Positions 34,201 through 48,979 of a stretch of 64,000 nucleotides of DNA are shown piece after piece. Origin of the DNA: Ulva prolifera (lineage: Eukaryota > Chlorophyta > Ulvophyceae > Ulvales > Ulvaceae); assembly GCA_023078555.1 (NCBI GenBank), contig CM041197.1:5663810-5727809 (forward strand), written 5' to 3'. The first letter of the stretch is position 1. Each line of letters opens with the position of its first letter. The position numbers were made by a program, and so were the translations under genes. The notes below the pieces were generated by a model. It was not told where the DNA came from and searched no databases. It saw only the letters and a list, made by a program, of their open reading frames with translations.

Positions 34201-36240
34201 ACACTTATCACAAGATATATGTGTGTATGACCTTTGCGCACGTCCGTTAAGAGCAACATGCTTCCCTGTCACCTTGAAGTTGAAAAGTTCACAGGTGCTG
34301 AATATGTAATGTATTGGCTCATCGAGAAATGATTTTTCACACGTCGAAGTTGAGTGCTTTACTACAACACACTTAACACAAGATATAGGTGTGTGTGACC
34401 TTTGCGCACGTCCGTTAAAGTGCAACCGGGTTCCCTGTCACCTAAAAGTTAAAAAGTTCACAGGTGCTGGATATGTAATGTATTGGCTCATCGAGAAATG
34501 ATTTTTCACACGTCGAAGTTGAGTGCTTTACTACAACACACTTAACACAAGATATAGGTGTGTGTGACCTTTGCGCACGTCCGTTAAAGTGCAACCGGGT
34601 TCCCTGTCACCTAAAAGTTAAAAAGTTCACAGGTGCTGGATATGTAATGTATTGGCTCATCGAGAAAAGATTTTCCACACGTCGAAGTTGAGTGCTTCAC
34701 TACAACACACTCTTCACAAGACATAGGTGTGTGTGACCTTTGCGCACGTCCGTTAAGAGCAACATGCTTCCCTGTCACCTTGAAGTTGAAAAGTTCACAG
34801 GTGCTGGATATGTAATGTATTGGCTCATCGAGAAAAGATTTTCCACACGTCGAAGTTGAGTGCTTCACTACAACACACTCTTCACATGACATAGGTGTGT
34901 GTGACCTTTGCGCACGTCCGTTAAGAGCAAAATGCTTCCCTGTCACCTTGAAGTTGAAAAGTTCACAGGTGCTGGATATGTAATGTATTGGCTCATCGAG
35001 AAAAGATTTTCCACACGTCGAAGTTGAGTGCTTTACTGCAACAGACTCTACACATGACATAGGTGTGTGTGACCTTTGCGCACGTCCGTTAAGAGCAACA
35101 TGCTTCCCTGTCACCTTGAAGTTGAAAAGTTCACAGGTGCTGAATATGTAATGTATTGGCTCATCGAGAAAAGATTTTCCACACGTCGAAGTTGAGTGCT
35201 TTACTGCAACAGACTCTACACATGACATAGGTGTGTGTGACCTTTGCGCACGTCCGTTAAAGCGCAACCGGCTTCCCCGTCACCTAGTAGTTGAAAAGTT
35301 CACAGGCGCTGTATATGGCATGCATTTACTCATCGAGAAGAGAATTCGACACATTGGATCAGAGCGCTACTCTAGAACACACTTATCACAAGATATATGT
35401 GTGTATGACCTTTGCGCACGTCCGTTAAGAGCAACATGCTTCCCTGTCACCTTGAAGTTGAAAAGTTCACAGGTGCTGAATATGTAATGTATTGGCTCAT
35501 CGAGAAATGATTTTTCACGCGTCGAAGTTGAGTGCTTTACTACAACACACTTAACACAAGATATAGGTGTGTGTGACCTTTGCGCACGTCCGTTAAAGTG
35601 CAACCGGGTTCCCTGTCACCTAAAAGTTAAAAAGTTCACAGGTGCTGGATATGTAATGTATTGGCTCATCGAGAAAAGATTTTCCACACGTCAAAGTTGA
35701 GTGCTTCACTACAACACACTCTTCACAAGACATAGGTGTGTGTGACCTTTGCGCACGTCCGTTAAGAGCAACATGCTTCCCTGTCACCTTGAAGTTGAAA
35801 AGTTCACAGGTGCTGGATATGTAATGTATTGGCTCATCGAGAAAAGATTTTCCACACGTCGAAGTTGAGTGCTTCACTACAACACACTCTTCACATGACA
35901 TAGGTGTGTGTGACCTTTGCGCACGTCCGTTAAGAGCAACATGCTTCCCTGTCACCTAGTAGTTGAAAAGTTCACAGGCGCTGTATATGGCATGCATTTA
36001 CTCAGCGAGAAGAGAATTCGACACATTGGATCAGAGCGCTACTCTAGAACACACTTATCACAAGAAATATGTGTGTATGACCTTTGAGCACGTCCGTTAA
36101 GAGCAACATGCTTCCCTGTCACCTTGAAGTTGAAAAGTTCACAGGTGCTGGATATGTAATGTATTGGCTCATCGAGAAAAGATTTTCCACACGTCGAAGT
36201 TGAGTGCTTTACTACAACACACTCAACACATGACATAGGT
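31295..36240. repeat. Mixed A/B satellite, transition to the B-rich domain
   Basis: B monomers with the ATCGAGAAGAG form lie near 31750, 33100, 34110 and 35285. At about 35957 the first B with the AGCGAGAAGAG form appears, and this form prevails to the right. A-type runs with TAAAAGTTAAAAAG starts fill the gaps. Nothing other than satellite is seen. Confidence 0.8.
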
Positions 36241-37324
36241 GTGTGTGACCTTTGCGCACGTCCGTTAAAGCGCAACCGGCGTCCCTGTCACCTAGTAGTT
36301 GAAAAGTTCACAGGCGCTTTATATGGCATGCATTTACTCAGCGAGAAGAGAATTCGACACATTGGATCAGAGCGCTACTCTAGAACACACTCATCACAAG
36401 ACATATGTGTGTGTGACCTTTGCGCACGTCCGTTAAGAGCAACATGCTTCCCTGTCACCTTGAAGTTGAAAAGTTCACAGGTGCTGGATATGTAATGTAT
36501 TGGCTCATCGAGAAAAGATTTTCCACACGTCGAAGTTGAGTGCTTTACTGCAACCGACTCTACACATGACATAGGTGTGTGTGACCTTTGCGCACGTCCG
36601 TTAAAGCGCAACCGGCGTCCCTGTCACCTAGTAGTTGAAAAGTTCACAGGCGCTGTATATGGCATGCATTTACTTAGCGAGAAGAGAATTCGACACATTG
36701 GATCAGAGCGCTACTCTAGAACACACTCATCACAAGACATATGTGTGTGTGACCTTTGCGCACGTCCGTTAAGAGCAACATGCTTCCCTGTCACCTTGAA
36801 GTTGAAAAGTTCACAGGCGCTGTATATGGCATGCATTTACTCAGCGAGAAAAGAATTCGACACATTGGATCAGAGCGCTACTCTAGAACACACTTATCAC
36901 AAGAATTATGTGTGTGTGACCTTTGCGCACGTCCGTTAAGAGCAACATGCTTCCCTGTCACCTTGAAGTTGAAAAGTTCACAGGTGCTGAATATGTAATG
37001 TATTGGCTAATCAAGAAATGATTTTTCACACGTCGAAGTTGAGTGCTTTACTACAACACACTCTTCACATGACATAGGTGTGTGTGACCTTTGCGCACGT
37101 CCGTTAAGAGCAACATGCTTCCCTGTCACCTTGAAGTTGAAAAGTTGACAGGCGCTGTATATGGCATGCATTTACTCAGCGAGAAGAGAATTCGACACAT
37201 CGGATCAGAGCGCTACTCTAGAACACACTTATCACAAGACATATGTGTGTGTGACCTTTGCGCACGTCCGTTAAGAGCAACATGTTTCCCTGTCACCTTG
37301 AAGTTGAAAAGTTCACAGGTGTCG

Positions 37325-39860
37325 GATATGTAATGTATTGGCTCATCGAGAAAAGATTTTCCACACGTCGAAGTTGAGTGCTTTACTGCAACAGACTATA
37401 CACATGACATAGGTGTGTGTGACCTTTGCGCACGTCCGTTAAAGCGCAACCGGCTTCCCCGTCACCTAGTAGTTGAAAAGTTCACAGGCGCTGTATATGG
37501 CATGCATTTACTCAGCGAGAAGAGAATTCGACACATTGGATCAGAGCGCTACTCTAGAACACACTTATCACAAGAAATATATGTGTATGACCTTTGCGCA
37601 CGTCCGTTAAGAGCAACATGCTTCCCTGTCACCTTGAAGTTGAAAAGTTCACAGGTGCTGAATATGTAATGTATTGGCTCATCGAGAAAAGATTTTCCAC
37701 ACGTCGAAGTTGAGTGCTTTACTGCAACCGACTCTACACATGACATAGGTGTGTGTGACCTTTGCGCACGTCCGTTAAAGCGCAACCGGCGTCCCTGTCA
37801 CCTAGTAGTTGAAAAGTTCACAGGCGCTGTATATGGCATGCATTTACTTAGCGAGAAGAGAATTCGACACATTGGATCAGAGCGCTACTCTAGAACACAC
37901 TCAGCACAAGACATATGTGTGTGTGACCTTTGCGCACGTCCGTTAAGAGCAACATGCTTCCCTGTCACCTTGAAGTTGAAAAGTTCACAGGCGCTGTATA
38001 TGGCATGCATTTACTCAGCGAGAAAAGAATTCGACACATTGGATCAGAGCGCTACTCTAGAACACACTTATCACAAGAATTATGTGTGTGTGACCTTTGC
38101 GCACGTCCGTTAAGAGCAACATGCTTCCCTGTCACCTTGAAGTTGAAAAGTTCACAGGTGCTGAATATGTAATGTATTGGCTCATCGAGAAAAGATTTTC
38201 CACACGTCGAAGTTGAGTGCTTTACTGCAACAGACTATACACATGACATAGGTGTGTGTGACCTTTGCGCACGTCCGTTAAAGCGCAACCGGCTTCCCCG
38301 TCACCTAGTAGTTGAAAAGTTCACAGGCGCTGTATATGGCATGCATTTACTCAGCGAGAAGAGAATTCGACACATTGGATCAGAGCGCTACTCTAGAACA
38401 CACTTATCACAAGAAATATATGTGTATGACCTTTGCGCACGTCCGTTAAGAGCAACATGCTTCCCTGTCACCTTGAAGTTGAAAAGTTCACAGGTGCTGA
38501 ATATGTAATGTATTGGCTCATCGAGAAAAGATTTTCCACACGTCGAAGTTGAGTGCTTTACTGCAACCGACTCTACACATGACATAGGTGTGTGTGACCT
38601 TTGCGCACGTCCGTTAAAGCGCAACCGGCGTCCCTGTCACCTAGTAGTTGAAAAGTTCACAGGCGCTGTATATGGCATGCATTTACTTAGCGAGAAGAGA
38701 ATTCGACACATTGGATCAGAGCGCTACTCTAGAACACACTCATCACAAGACATATGTGTGTGTGACCTTTGCGCACGTCCGTTAAGAGCAACATGCTTCC
38801 CTGTCACCTTGAAGTTGAAAAGTTCACAGGCGCTGTATATGGCATGCATTTACTCAGCGAGAAAAGAATTCGACACATTGGATCAGAGCGCTACTCTAGA
38901 ACACACTTATCACAAGAATTATGTGTGTGTGACCTTTGCGCACGTCCGTTAAGAGCAACATGCTTCCCTGTCACCTTGAAGTTGAAAAGTTCACAGGTGC
39001 TGAATATGTAATGTATTGGCTCATCGAGAAAAGATTTTCCACACGTCGAAGTTGAGTGCTTTACTGCAACAGACTATACACATGACATAGGTGTGTGTGA
39101 CCTTTGCGCACGTCCGTTAAAGCGCAACCGGCTTCCCCGTCACCTAGTAGTTGAAAAGTTCACAGGCGCTGTATATGGCATGCATTTACTCAGCGAGAAG
39201 AGAATTCGACACATTGGATCAGAGCGCTACTCTAGAACACACTTATCACAAGAAATATATGTGTATGACCTTTGCGCACGTCCGTTAAGAGCAACATGCT
39301 TCCCTGTCACCTTGAAGTTGAAAAGTTCACAGGTGCTGGATATGTAATGTATTGGCTCATCGAGAAAAGATTTTCCACACGTCGAAGTTGAGTGCTTTAC
39401 TGCAACCGACTCTACACATGACATAGGTGTGTGTGACCTTTGCGCACGTCCGTTAAAGCGCAACCGGCGTCCCTGTCACCTAGTAGTTGAAAAGTTCACA
39501 GGCGCTGTATATGGCATGCATTTACTTAGCGAGAAGAGAATTCGACACATTGGATCAGAGCGCTACTCTAGAACACACTCATCACAAGACATATGTGTGT
39601 GTGACCTTTGCGCACGTCCGTTAAGAGCAACATGCTTCCCTGTCACCTTGAAGTTGAAAAGTTCACAGGCGCTGTATATGGCATGCATTTACTCAGCGAG
39701 AAAAGAATTCGACACATTGGATCAGAGCGCTACTCTAGAACACACTTATCACAAGAATTATGTGTGTGTGACCTTTGCGCACGTCCGTTAAGAGCAACAT
39801 GCTTCCCTGTCACCTTGAAGTTGAAAAGTTCACAGGTGCTGAATATGTAATGTATTGGCT
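37325..39860. repeat. 839-bp pentamer higher-order repeat, three copies
   Basis: The order A, B, A, B, B' repeats at 37325, 38164 and 39003 with a period of 839 bp (169+167+169+167+167). Markers include GACTATACACATG in the first A, AAGAAATATATG in the first B, CAACCGACTC in the second A, TTACTTAGCGAG in the second B, and an A-type start joined to a B body with AGAAAAGAATTC and AAGAATTATG in B'. One copy has CACTCAGCACAAG where the others have CACTCATCACAAG. Related units recur near 36577, 40771, 46644 and elsewhere. Confidence 0.88.
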
Positions 39861-42800
39861 AATCAAGAAATGATTTTTCACACGTCGAAGTTGAGTGCTT
39901 TACTACAACACACTCTTCACATGACATAGGTGTGTGTGACCTTTGCGCACGTCCGTTAAGAGCAACATGCTTCCCTGTCACCTTGAAGTTGAAAAGTTCA
40001 CAGGTGCTGAATATGGAATGTATTGGCTCATCGAGAAAAGAGTTTCCACACGTCGAAGTTGAGTGCTTTACTACAACACACTATTCACATGACATAGGTG
40101 TGTGTGACCTTTGCGCACGTCCGTTAAGAGCAACATGCTTCCCTGTCACCTAGTAGTTGAAAAGTTGACAGGCGCTGTATATGGCATGCATTTACTCAGC
40201 GAGAAGAGAATTCGACACATCGGATCAGAGCGCTACTCTAGAACACACTTATCACAAGACATATGTGTGTGTGACCTTTGCGCACGTCCGTTAAGAGCAA
40301 CATGTTTCCCTGTCACCTTGAAGTTGAAAAGTTCACAGGTGTCGGATATGTAATGTATTGGCTCATCGAGAAAAGATTTTCCACACGTCGAAGTTGAGTG
40401 CTTTACTGCAACAGACTATACACATGACATAGGTGTGTGTGACCTTTGCGCACGTCCGTTAAAGCGCAACCGGCTTCCCCGTCACCTAGTAGTTGAAAAG
40501 TTCACAGGCGCTGTATATGGCATGCATTTACTCAGCGAGAAGAGAATTCGACACATTGGATCAGAGCGCTACTCTAGAACACACTTATCACAAGAAATAT
40601 ATGTGTATGACCTTTGCGCACGTCCGTTAAGAGCAACATGCTTCCCTGTCACCTTGAAGTTGAAAAGTTCACAGGTGCTGAATATGTAATGTATTGGCTC
40701 ATCGAGAAAAGATTTTCCACACGTCGAAGTTGAGTGCTTTACTGCAACCGACTCTACACATGACATAGGTGTGTGTGACCTTTGCGCACGTCCGTTAAAG
40801 CGCAACCGGCGTCCCTGTCACCTAGTAGTTGAAAAGTTCACAGGCGCTGTATATGGCATGCATTTACTTAGCGAGAAGAGAATTCGACACATTGGATCAG
40901 AGCGCTACTCTAGAACACACTCATCACAAGACATATGTGTGTGTGACCTTTGCGCACGTCCGTTAAGAGCAACATGCTTCCCTGTCACCTTGAAGTTGAA
41001 AAGTTCACAGGCGCTGTATATGGCATGCATTTACTCAGCGAGAAAAGAATTCGACACATTGGATCAGAGCGCTACTCTAGAACACACTTATCACAAGAAT
41101 TATGTGTGTGTGACCTTTGCGCACGTCCGTTAAGAGCAACATGCTTCCCTGTCACCTTGAAGTTGAAAAGTTCACAGGTGCTGAATATGCAATGTATTGG
41201 CTCATCGAGAAAAGATTTTCCACACGTCGAAGTTGAGTGCTTTACTGCAACAGACTATACACATGACATAGGTGTGTGTGACCTTTGCGCACGTCCGTTA
41301 AAGCGCAACCGGCTTCCCCGTCACCTAGTAGTTGAAAAGTTCACAGGCGCTGTATATGGCATGCATTTACTCAGCGAGAAGAGAATTCGACACATTGGAT
41401 CAGAGCGCTACTCTAGAACACACTTATCACAAGAAATATATGTGTATGACCTTTGCGCACGTCCGTTAAGAGCAACATGCTTCCCTGTCACCTTGAAGTT
41501 GAAAAGTTCACAGGTGCTGGATATGTAATGTATTGGCTCATCGAGAAAAGATTTTCCACACGTCGAAGTTGAGTGCTTCACTACAACACACTCTTCACAA
41601 GACATAGGTGTGTGTGACCTTTGCGCACGTCCGTTAAGAGCAACATGCTTCCCTGTCACCTTGAAGTTGAAAAGTTCACAGGTGCTGGATATGTAATGTA
41701 TTGGCTCATCGAGAAAAGATTTTCCACACGTCGAAGTTGAGTGCTTCACTACACCACACTCTTCACATGACATAGGTGTGTGTGACCTTTGCGCACGTCC
41801 GTTAAGAGCAACATGCTTCCCTGTCACCTAGTAGTTGAAAAGTTCACAGGCGCTGTATATGGCATGCATTTACTCAGCGAGAAGAGAATTCGACACATTG
41901 GATCAGAGCGCTACTCTAGAACACACTTATCACAAGAAATATATGTGTATGACCTTTGCGCACGTCCGTTAAGAGCAACATGCTTCCCTGTCACCTTGAA
42001 GTTGAAAAGTTCACAGGTGCTGAATATGTAATGTATTGGCTCATCGAGAAAAGATTTTCCACACGTCGAAGTTGAGTGCTTTACTGCAACAGACTATACA
42101 CATGACATAGGTGTGTGTGACCTTTGCGCACGTCCGTTAAAGCGCAACCGGCTTCCCCGTCACCTAGTAGTTGAAAAGTTCACAGGCGCTGTATATGGCA
42201 TGCATTTACTCAGCGAGAAGAGAATTCGACACATTGGATCAGAGCGCTACTCTAGAACACACTTATCACAAGAAATATATGTGTATGACCTTTGCGCACG
42301 TCCGTTAAGAGCAACATGCTTCCCTGTCACCTTGAAGTTGAAAAGTTCACAGGTGCTGGATATGTAATGTATTGGCTCATCGAGAAAAGATTTTCCACAC
42401 GTCGAAGTTGAGTGCTTCACTACAACACACTCTTCACAAGACATAGGTGTGTGTGACCTTTGCGCACGTCCGTTAAGAGCAACATGCTTCCCTGTCACCT
42501 TGAAGTTGAAAAGTTCACAGGTGCTGGATATGTAATGTATTGGCTCATCGAGAAAAGATTTTCCACACGTCGAAGTTGAGTGCTTCACTACAACACACTC
42601 TTCACATGACATAGGTGTGTGTGACCTTTGCGCACGTCCGTTAAGAGCAACATGCTTCCCTGTCACCTTGAAGTTGAAAAGTTCACAGGTGCTGAATATG
42701 TAATGTATTGGCTCATCGAGAAAAGATTTTCCACACGTCGAAGTTGAGTGCTTCACTACAACACACTCTTCACATGACATAGGTGTGTGTGACCTTTGCG

Positions 42801-45800
42801 CACGTCCGTTAAGAGCAACATGCTTCCCTGTCACCTTGAAGTTGAAAAGTTCACAGGTGCTGGATATGTAATGTATTGGCTCATCGAGAAATGATTTTCC
42901 ACACGTCGAAGTTGAGTGCTTCACTACACCACACTCTTCACATGACATAGGTGTGTGTGACCTTTGCGCACGTCCGTTAAAGCGCAACCGGCGTCCCTGT
43001 CACCTAGTAGTTGAAAAGTTCACAGGCGCTTTATATGGCATGCATTTACTCAGCGAGAAGAGAATTCGACACATTGGATCAGAGCGCTACTCTAGAACAC
43101 ACTCATCACAAGACATATGTGTGTGTGACCTTTGCGCACGTCCGTTAAGAGCAACATGCTTCCCTGTCACCTTGAAGTTGAAAAGTTCACAGGTGCTGGA
43201 TATGTAATGTATTGGCTCATCGAGAAAAGAGTTTCCACACGTCGAAGTTGAGTGCTTTACTGCAACCGACTCTACACATGACATAGGTGTGTGTGACCTT
43301 TGCGCACGTCCGTTAAAGCGCAACCGGCGTCTCTGTCACCTAGTAGTTGAAAAGTTCACAGGCGCTGTATATGGCATGCATTTACTTAGCGAGAAGAGAA
43401 TTCGACACATTGGATCAGAGCGCTACTCTAGAACACACTCATCACAAGACATATGTGTGTGTGACCTTTGCGCACGTCCGTTAAGAGCAACATGCTTCCC
43501 TGTCACCTTGAAGTTGAAAAGTTCACAGGCGCTGTATATGGCATGCATTTACTCAGCGAGAAAAGAATTCGACACATTGGATCAGAGCGCTACTCTAGAA
43601 CACACTTATCACAAGACATATGTGTGTGTGACCTTTGCGCACGTCCGTTAAGAGCAACATGCTTCCCTGTCACCTTGAAGTTGAAAAGTTCACAGGTGCT
43701 GGATATGTAATGTATTGGCTCATCGAGAAAAGATTTTCCACACGTCGAAGTTGAGTGCTTCACTACACCACACTCTTCACATGACATAGGTGTGTGTGAC
43801 CTTTGCGCACGTCCGTTAAGAGCAACATGCTTCCCTGTCACCTAGTAGTTGAAAAGTTCACAGGCGCTGTATATGGCATGCATTTACTCAGCGAGAAGAG
43901 AATTCGACACATTGGATCAGAGCGCTACTCTAGAACACACTTATCACAAGAAATATATGTGTATGACCTTTGCGCACGTCCGTTAAGAGCAACATGCTTC
44001 CCTGTCACCTTGAAGTTGAAAAGTTCACAGGTGCTGAATATGTAATGTATTGGCTCATCGAGAAAAGATTTTCCACACGTCGAAGTTGAGTGCTTTACTG
44101 CAACAGACTATACACATGACATAGGTGTGTGTGACCTTTGCGCACGTCCGTTAAAGCGCAACCGGCTTCCCCGTCACCTAGTAGTTGAAAAGTTCACAGG
44201 CGCTGTATATGGCATGCATTTACTCAGCGAGAAGAGAATTCGACACATTGGATCAGAGCGCTACTCTAGAACACACTTATCACAAGAAATATATGTGTAT
44301 GACCTTTGCGCACGTCCGTTAAGAGCAACATGCTTCCCTGTCACCTTGAAGTTGAAAAGTTCACAGGTGCTGGATATGTAATGTATTGGCTCATCGAGAA
44401 AAGATTTTCCACACGTCGAAGTTGAGTGCTTCACTACAACACACTCTTCACAAGACATAGGTGTGTGTGACCTTTGCGCACGTCCGTTAAGAGCAACATG
44501 CTTCCCTGTCACCTTGAAGTTGAAAAGTTCACAGGTGCTGGATATGTAATGTATTGGCTCATCGAGAAAAGATTTTCCACACGTCGAAGTTGAGTGCTTC
44601 ACTACAACACACTCTTCACATGACATAGGTGTGTGTGACCTTTGCGCACGTCCGTTAAGAGCAACATGCTTCCCTGTCACCTAGTAGTTGAAAAGTTCAC
44701 AGGCGCTGTATATGGCATGCATTTACTCAGCGAGAAGAGAATTCGACACATTGGATCAGAGCGCTACTCTAGAACACACTTATCACAAGAAATATGTGTG
44801 TATGACCTTTGCGCACGTCCGTTAAGAGCAACATGCTTCCCTGTCACCTTGAAGTTGAAAAGTTCACAGGTGCTGAATATGTAATGTATTGGCTCATCGA
44901 GAAAAGATTTTCCACACGTCGAAGTTGAGTGCTTTACTACAACACACTCAACACATGACATAGGTGTGTGTGACCTTTGCGCACGTCCGTTAAAGCGCAA
45001 CCGGCGTCCCTGTCACCTAGTAGTTGAAAAGTTCACAGGCGCTTTATATGGCATGCATTTACTCAGCGAGAAGAGAATTCGACACATTGGATCAGAGCGC
45101 TACTCTAGAACACACTCATCACAAGACATATGTGTGTGTGACCTTTGCGCACGTCCGTTAAGAGCAACATGCTTCCCTGTCACCTTGAAGTTGAAAAGTT
45201 CACAGGTGCTGGATATGTAATGTATTGGCTCATCGAGAAAAGATTTTCCACACGTCGAAGTTGAGTGCTTTACTGCAACCGACTCTACACATGACATAGG
45301 TGTGTGTGACCTTTGCGCACGTCCGTTAAAGCGCAACCGGCGTCTCTGTCACCTAGTAGTTGAAAAGTTCACAGGCGCTGTATATGGCATGCATTTACTT
45401 AGCGAGAAGAGAATTCGACACATTGGATCAGAGCGCTACTCTAGAACACACTCATCACAAGACATATGTGTGTGTGACCTTTGCGCACGTCCGTTAAGAG
45501 CAACATGCTTCCCTGTCACCTTGAAGTTGAAAAGTTCACAGGCGCTGTATATGGCATGCATTTACTCAGCGAGAAAAGAATTCGACACATTGGATCAGAG
45601 CGCTACTCTAGAACACACTTATCACAAGAATTATGTGTGTGTGACCTTTGCGCACGTCCGTTAAGAGCAACATGCTTCCCTGTCACCTTGAAGTTGAAAA
45701 GTTCACAGGTGCTGAATATGTAATGTATTGGCTAATCAAGAAATGATTTTTCACACGTCGAAGTTGAGTGCTTTACTACAACACACTCTTCACATGACAT

Positions 45801-47618
45801 AGGTGTGTGTGACCTTTGCGCACGTCCGTTAAGAGCAACATGCTTCCCTGTCACCTTGAAGTTGAAAAGTTCACAGGTGCTGAATATGGAATGTATTGGC
45901 TCATCGAGAAAAGAGTTTCCACACGTCGAAGTTGAGTGCTTTACTACAACACACTATTCACATGACATAGGTGTGTGTGACCTTTGCGCACGTCCGTTAA
46001 GAGCAACATGCTTCCCTGTCACCTAGTAGTTGAAAAGTTGACAGGCGCTGTATATGGCATGCATTTACTCAGCGAGAAGAGAATTCGACACATCGGATCA
46101 GAGCGCTACTCTAGAACACACTTATCACAAGACATATGTGTGTGTGACCTTTGCGCACGTCCGTTAAGAGCAACATGTTTCCCTGTCACCTTGAAGTTGA
46201 AAAGTTCACAGGTGTCGGATATGTAATGTATTGGCTCATCGAGAAAAGATTTTCCACACGTCGAAGTTGAGTGCTTTACTGCAACAGACTATACACATGA
46301 CATAGGTGTGTGTGACCTTTGCGCACGTCCGTTAAAGCGCAACCGGCTTCCCCGTCACCTAGTAGTTGAAAAGTTCACAGGCGCTGTATATGGCATGCAT
46401 TTACTCAGCGAGAAGAGAATTCGACACATTGGATCAGAGCGCTACTCTAGAACACACTTATCACAAGAAATATATGTGTATGACCTTTGCGCACGTCCGT
46501 TAAGAGCAACATGCTTCCCTGTCACCTTGAAGTTGAAAAGTTCACAGGTGCTGAATATGTAATGTATTGGCTCATCGAGAAAAGATTTTCCACACGTCTA
46601 AGTTGAGTGCTTTACTGCAACCGACTCTACACATGACATAGGTGTGTGTGACCTTTGCGCACGTCCGTTAAAGCGCAACCGGCGTCCCTGTCACCTAGTA
46701 GTTGAAAAGTTCACAGGCGCTGTATATGGCATGCATTTACTTAGCGAGAAGAGAATTCGACACATTGGATCAGAGCGCTACTCTAGAACACACTCATCAC
46801 AAGACATATGTGTGTGTGACCTTTGCGCACGTCCGTTAAGAGCAACATGCTTCCCTGTCACCTTGAAGTTGAAAAGTTCACAGGCGCTGTATATGGCATG
46901 CATTTACTCAGCGAGAAAAGAATTCGACACATTGGATCAGAGCGCTACTCTAGAACACACTTATCACAAGAATTATGTGTGTGTGACCTTTGCGCACGTC
47001 CGTTAAGAGCAACATGCTTCCCTGTCACCTTGAAGTTGAAAAGTTCACAGGTGCTGAATATGCAATGTATTGGCTCATCGAGAAAAGATTTTCCACACGT
47101 CGAAGTTGAGTGCTTTACTGCAACAGACTATACACATGACATAGGTGTGTGTGACCTTTGCGCACGTCCGTTAAAGCGCAACCGGCTTCCCCGTCACCTA
47201 GTAGTTGAAAAGTTCACAGGCGCTGTATATGGCATGCATTTACTCAGCGAGAAGAGAATTCGACACATTGGATCAGAGCGCTACTCTAGAACACACTTAT
47301 CACAAGAAATATATGTGTATGACCTTTGCGCACGTCCGTTAAGAGCAACATGCTTCCCTGTCACCTTGAAGTTGAAAAGTTCACAGGTGCTGGATATGTA
47401 ATGTATTGGCTCATCGAGAAAAGATTTTCCACACGTCGAAGTTGAGTGCTTCACTACAACACACTCTTCACAAGACATAGGTGTGTGTGACCTTTGCGCA
47501 CGTCCGTTAAGAGCAACATGCTTCCCTGTCACCTTGAAGTTGAAAAGTTCACAGGTGCTGGATATGTAATGTATTGGCTCATCGAGAAAAGATTTTCCAC
47601 ACGTCGAAGTTGAGTGCT
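39265..47618. repeat. Block pair at offset 5873 bp (39265-41745 and 45138-47618)
   Basis: About 2.5 kb is repeated with shared rare markers: CACATCGGATC, GGTGTCGGATATG and GAATATGCAATG. Differences seen include GGCGTCCCTG versus GGCGTCTCTG near 39465/45340 and CGTCGAAG versus CGTCTAAG near 46598. Confidence 0.8.
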
Positions 47619-48979
47619 TCACTACAACACACTCTTCACATGACATAGGTGTGTGTGACCTTTGCGCACGTCCGTTAAGAGCAACATGCTTCCCTGTCAC
47701 CTTGAAGTTGAAAAGTTCACAGGTGCTGAATATGTAATGTATTGGCTCATCGAGAAAAGATTTTCCACACGTCGAAGTTGAGTGCTTCACTACAACACAC
47801 TCTTCACATGACATAGGTGTGTGTGACCTTTGCGCACGTCCGTTAAGAGCAACATGCTTCCCTGTCACCTTGAAGTTGAAAAGTTCACAGGTGCTGGATA
47901 TGTAATGTATTGGCTCATCGAGAAATGATTTTCCACACGTCGAAGTTGAGTGCTTCACTACACCACACTCTTCACATGACATAGGTGTGTGTGACCTTTG
48001 CGCACGTCCGTTAAAGCGCAACCGGCGTCCCTGTCACCTAGTAGTTGAAAAGTTCACAGGCGCTTTATATGGCATGCATTTACTCAGCGAGAAGAGAATT
48101 CGACACATTGGATCAGAGCGCTACTCTAGAACACACTCATCACAAGACATATGTGTGTGTGACCTTTGCGCACGTCCGTTAAGAGCAACATGCTTCCCTG
48201 TCACCTTGAAGTTGAAAAGTTCACAGGTGCTGGATATGTAATGTATTGGCTCATCGAGAAAAGAGTTTCCACACGTCGAAGTTGAGTGCTTTACTGCAAC
48301 CGACTCTACACATGACATAGGTGTGTGTGACCTTTGCGCACGTCCGTTAAAGCGCAACCGGCGTCTCTGTCACCTAGTAGTTGAAAAGTTCACAGGCGCT
48401 GTATATGGCATGCATTTACTTAGCGAGAAGAGAATTCGACACATTGGATCAGAGCGCTACTCTAGAACACACTCATCACAAGACATATGTGTGTGTGACC
48501 TTTGCGCACGTCCGTTAAGAGCAACATGCTTCCCTGTCACCTTGAAGTTGAAAAGTTCACAGGCGCTGTATATGGCATGCATTTACTCAGCGAGAAAAGA
48601 ATTCGACACATTGGATCAGAGCGCTACTCTAGAACACACTTATCACAAGACATATGTGTGTGTGACCTTTGCGCACGTCCGTTAAGAGCAACATGCTTCC
48701 CTGTCACCTTGAAGTTGAAAAGTTCACAGGTGCTGGATATGTAATGTATTGGCTCATCGAGAAAAGATTTTCCACACGTCGAAGTTGAGTGCTTCACTAC
48801 ACCACACTCTTCACATGACATAGGTGTGTGTGTCCTTTGCGCACGTCCGTTAAGAGCAACATGCTTCCCTGTCACCTAGTAGTTGAAAAGTTCACAGGCG
48901 CTGTATATGGCATGCATTTACTCAGCGAGAAGAGAATTCGACACATTGGATCAGAGCGCTACTCTAGAACACACTCATC
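42035..48979. repeat. Block pair at offset 5034 bp (42035-43945 and 47069-48979)
   Basis: About 1.9 kb is shared, including GGCGCTTTATATGG, AAAAGAGTTTCC and the GGCGTCTCTG end. A single difference near 48831 (GTGTGTCC versus GTGTGACC) is visible. The match ends at AAGAAATATATG versus AAGACATATG. Confidence 0.78.

Noticed and set aside
36577-36939. Plus-strand open frames of ~80-192 codons in the B-rich domain as small genes
   Set aside because: They recur identically with the monomers, begin in the shared tail and overlap minus-strand frames. Nothing marks them as genes.
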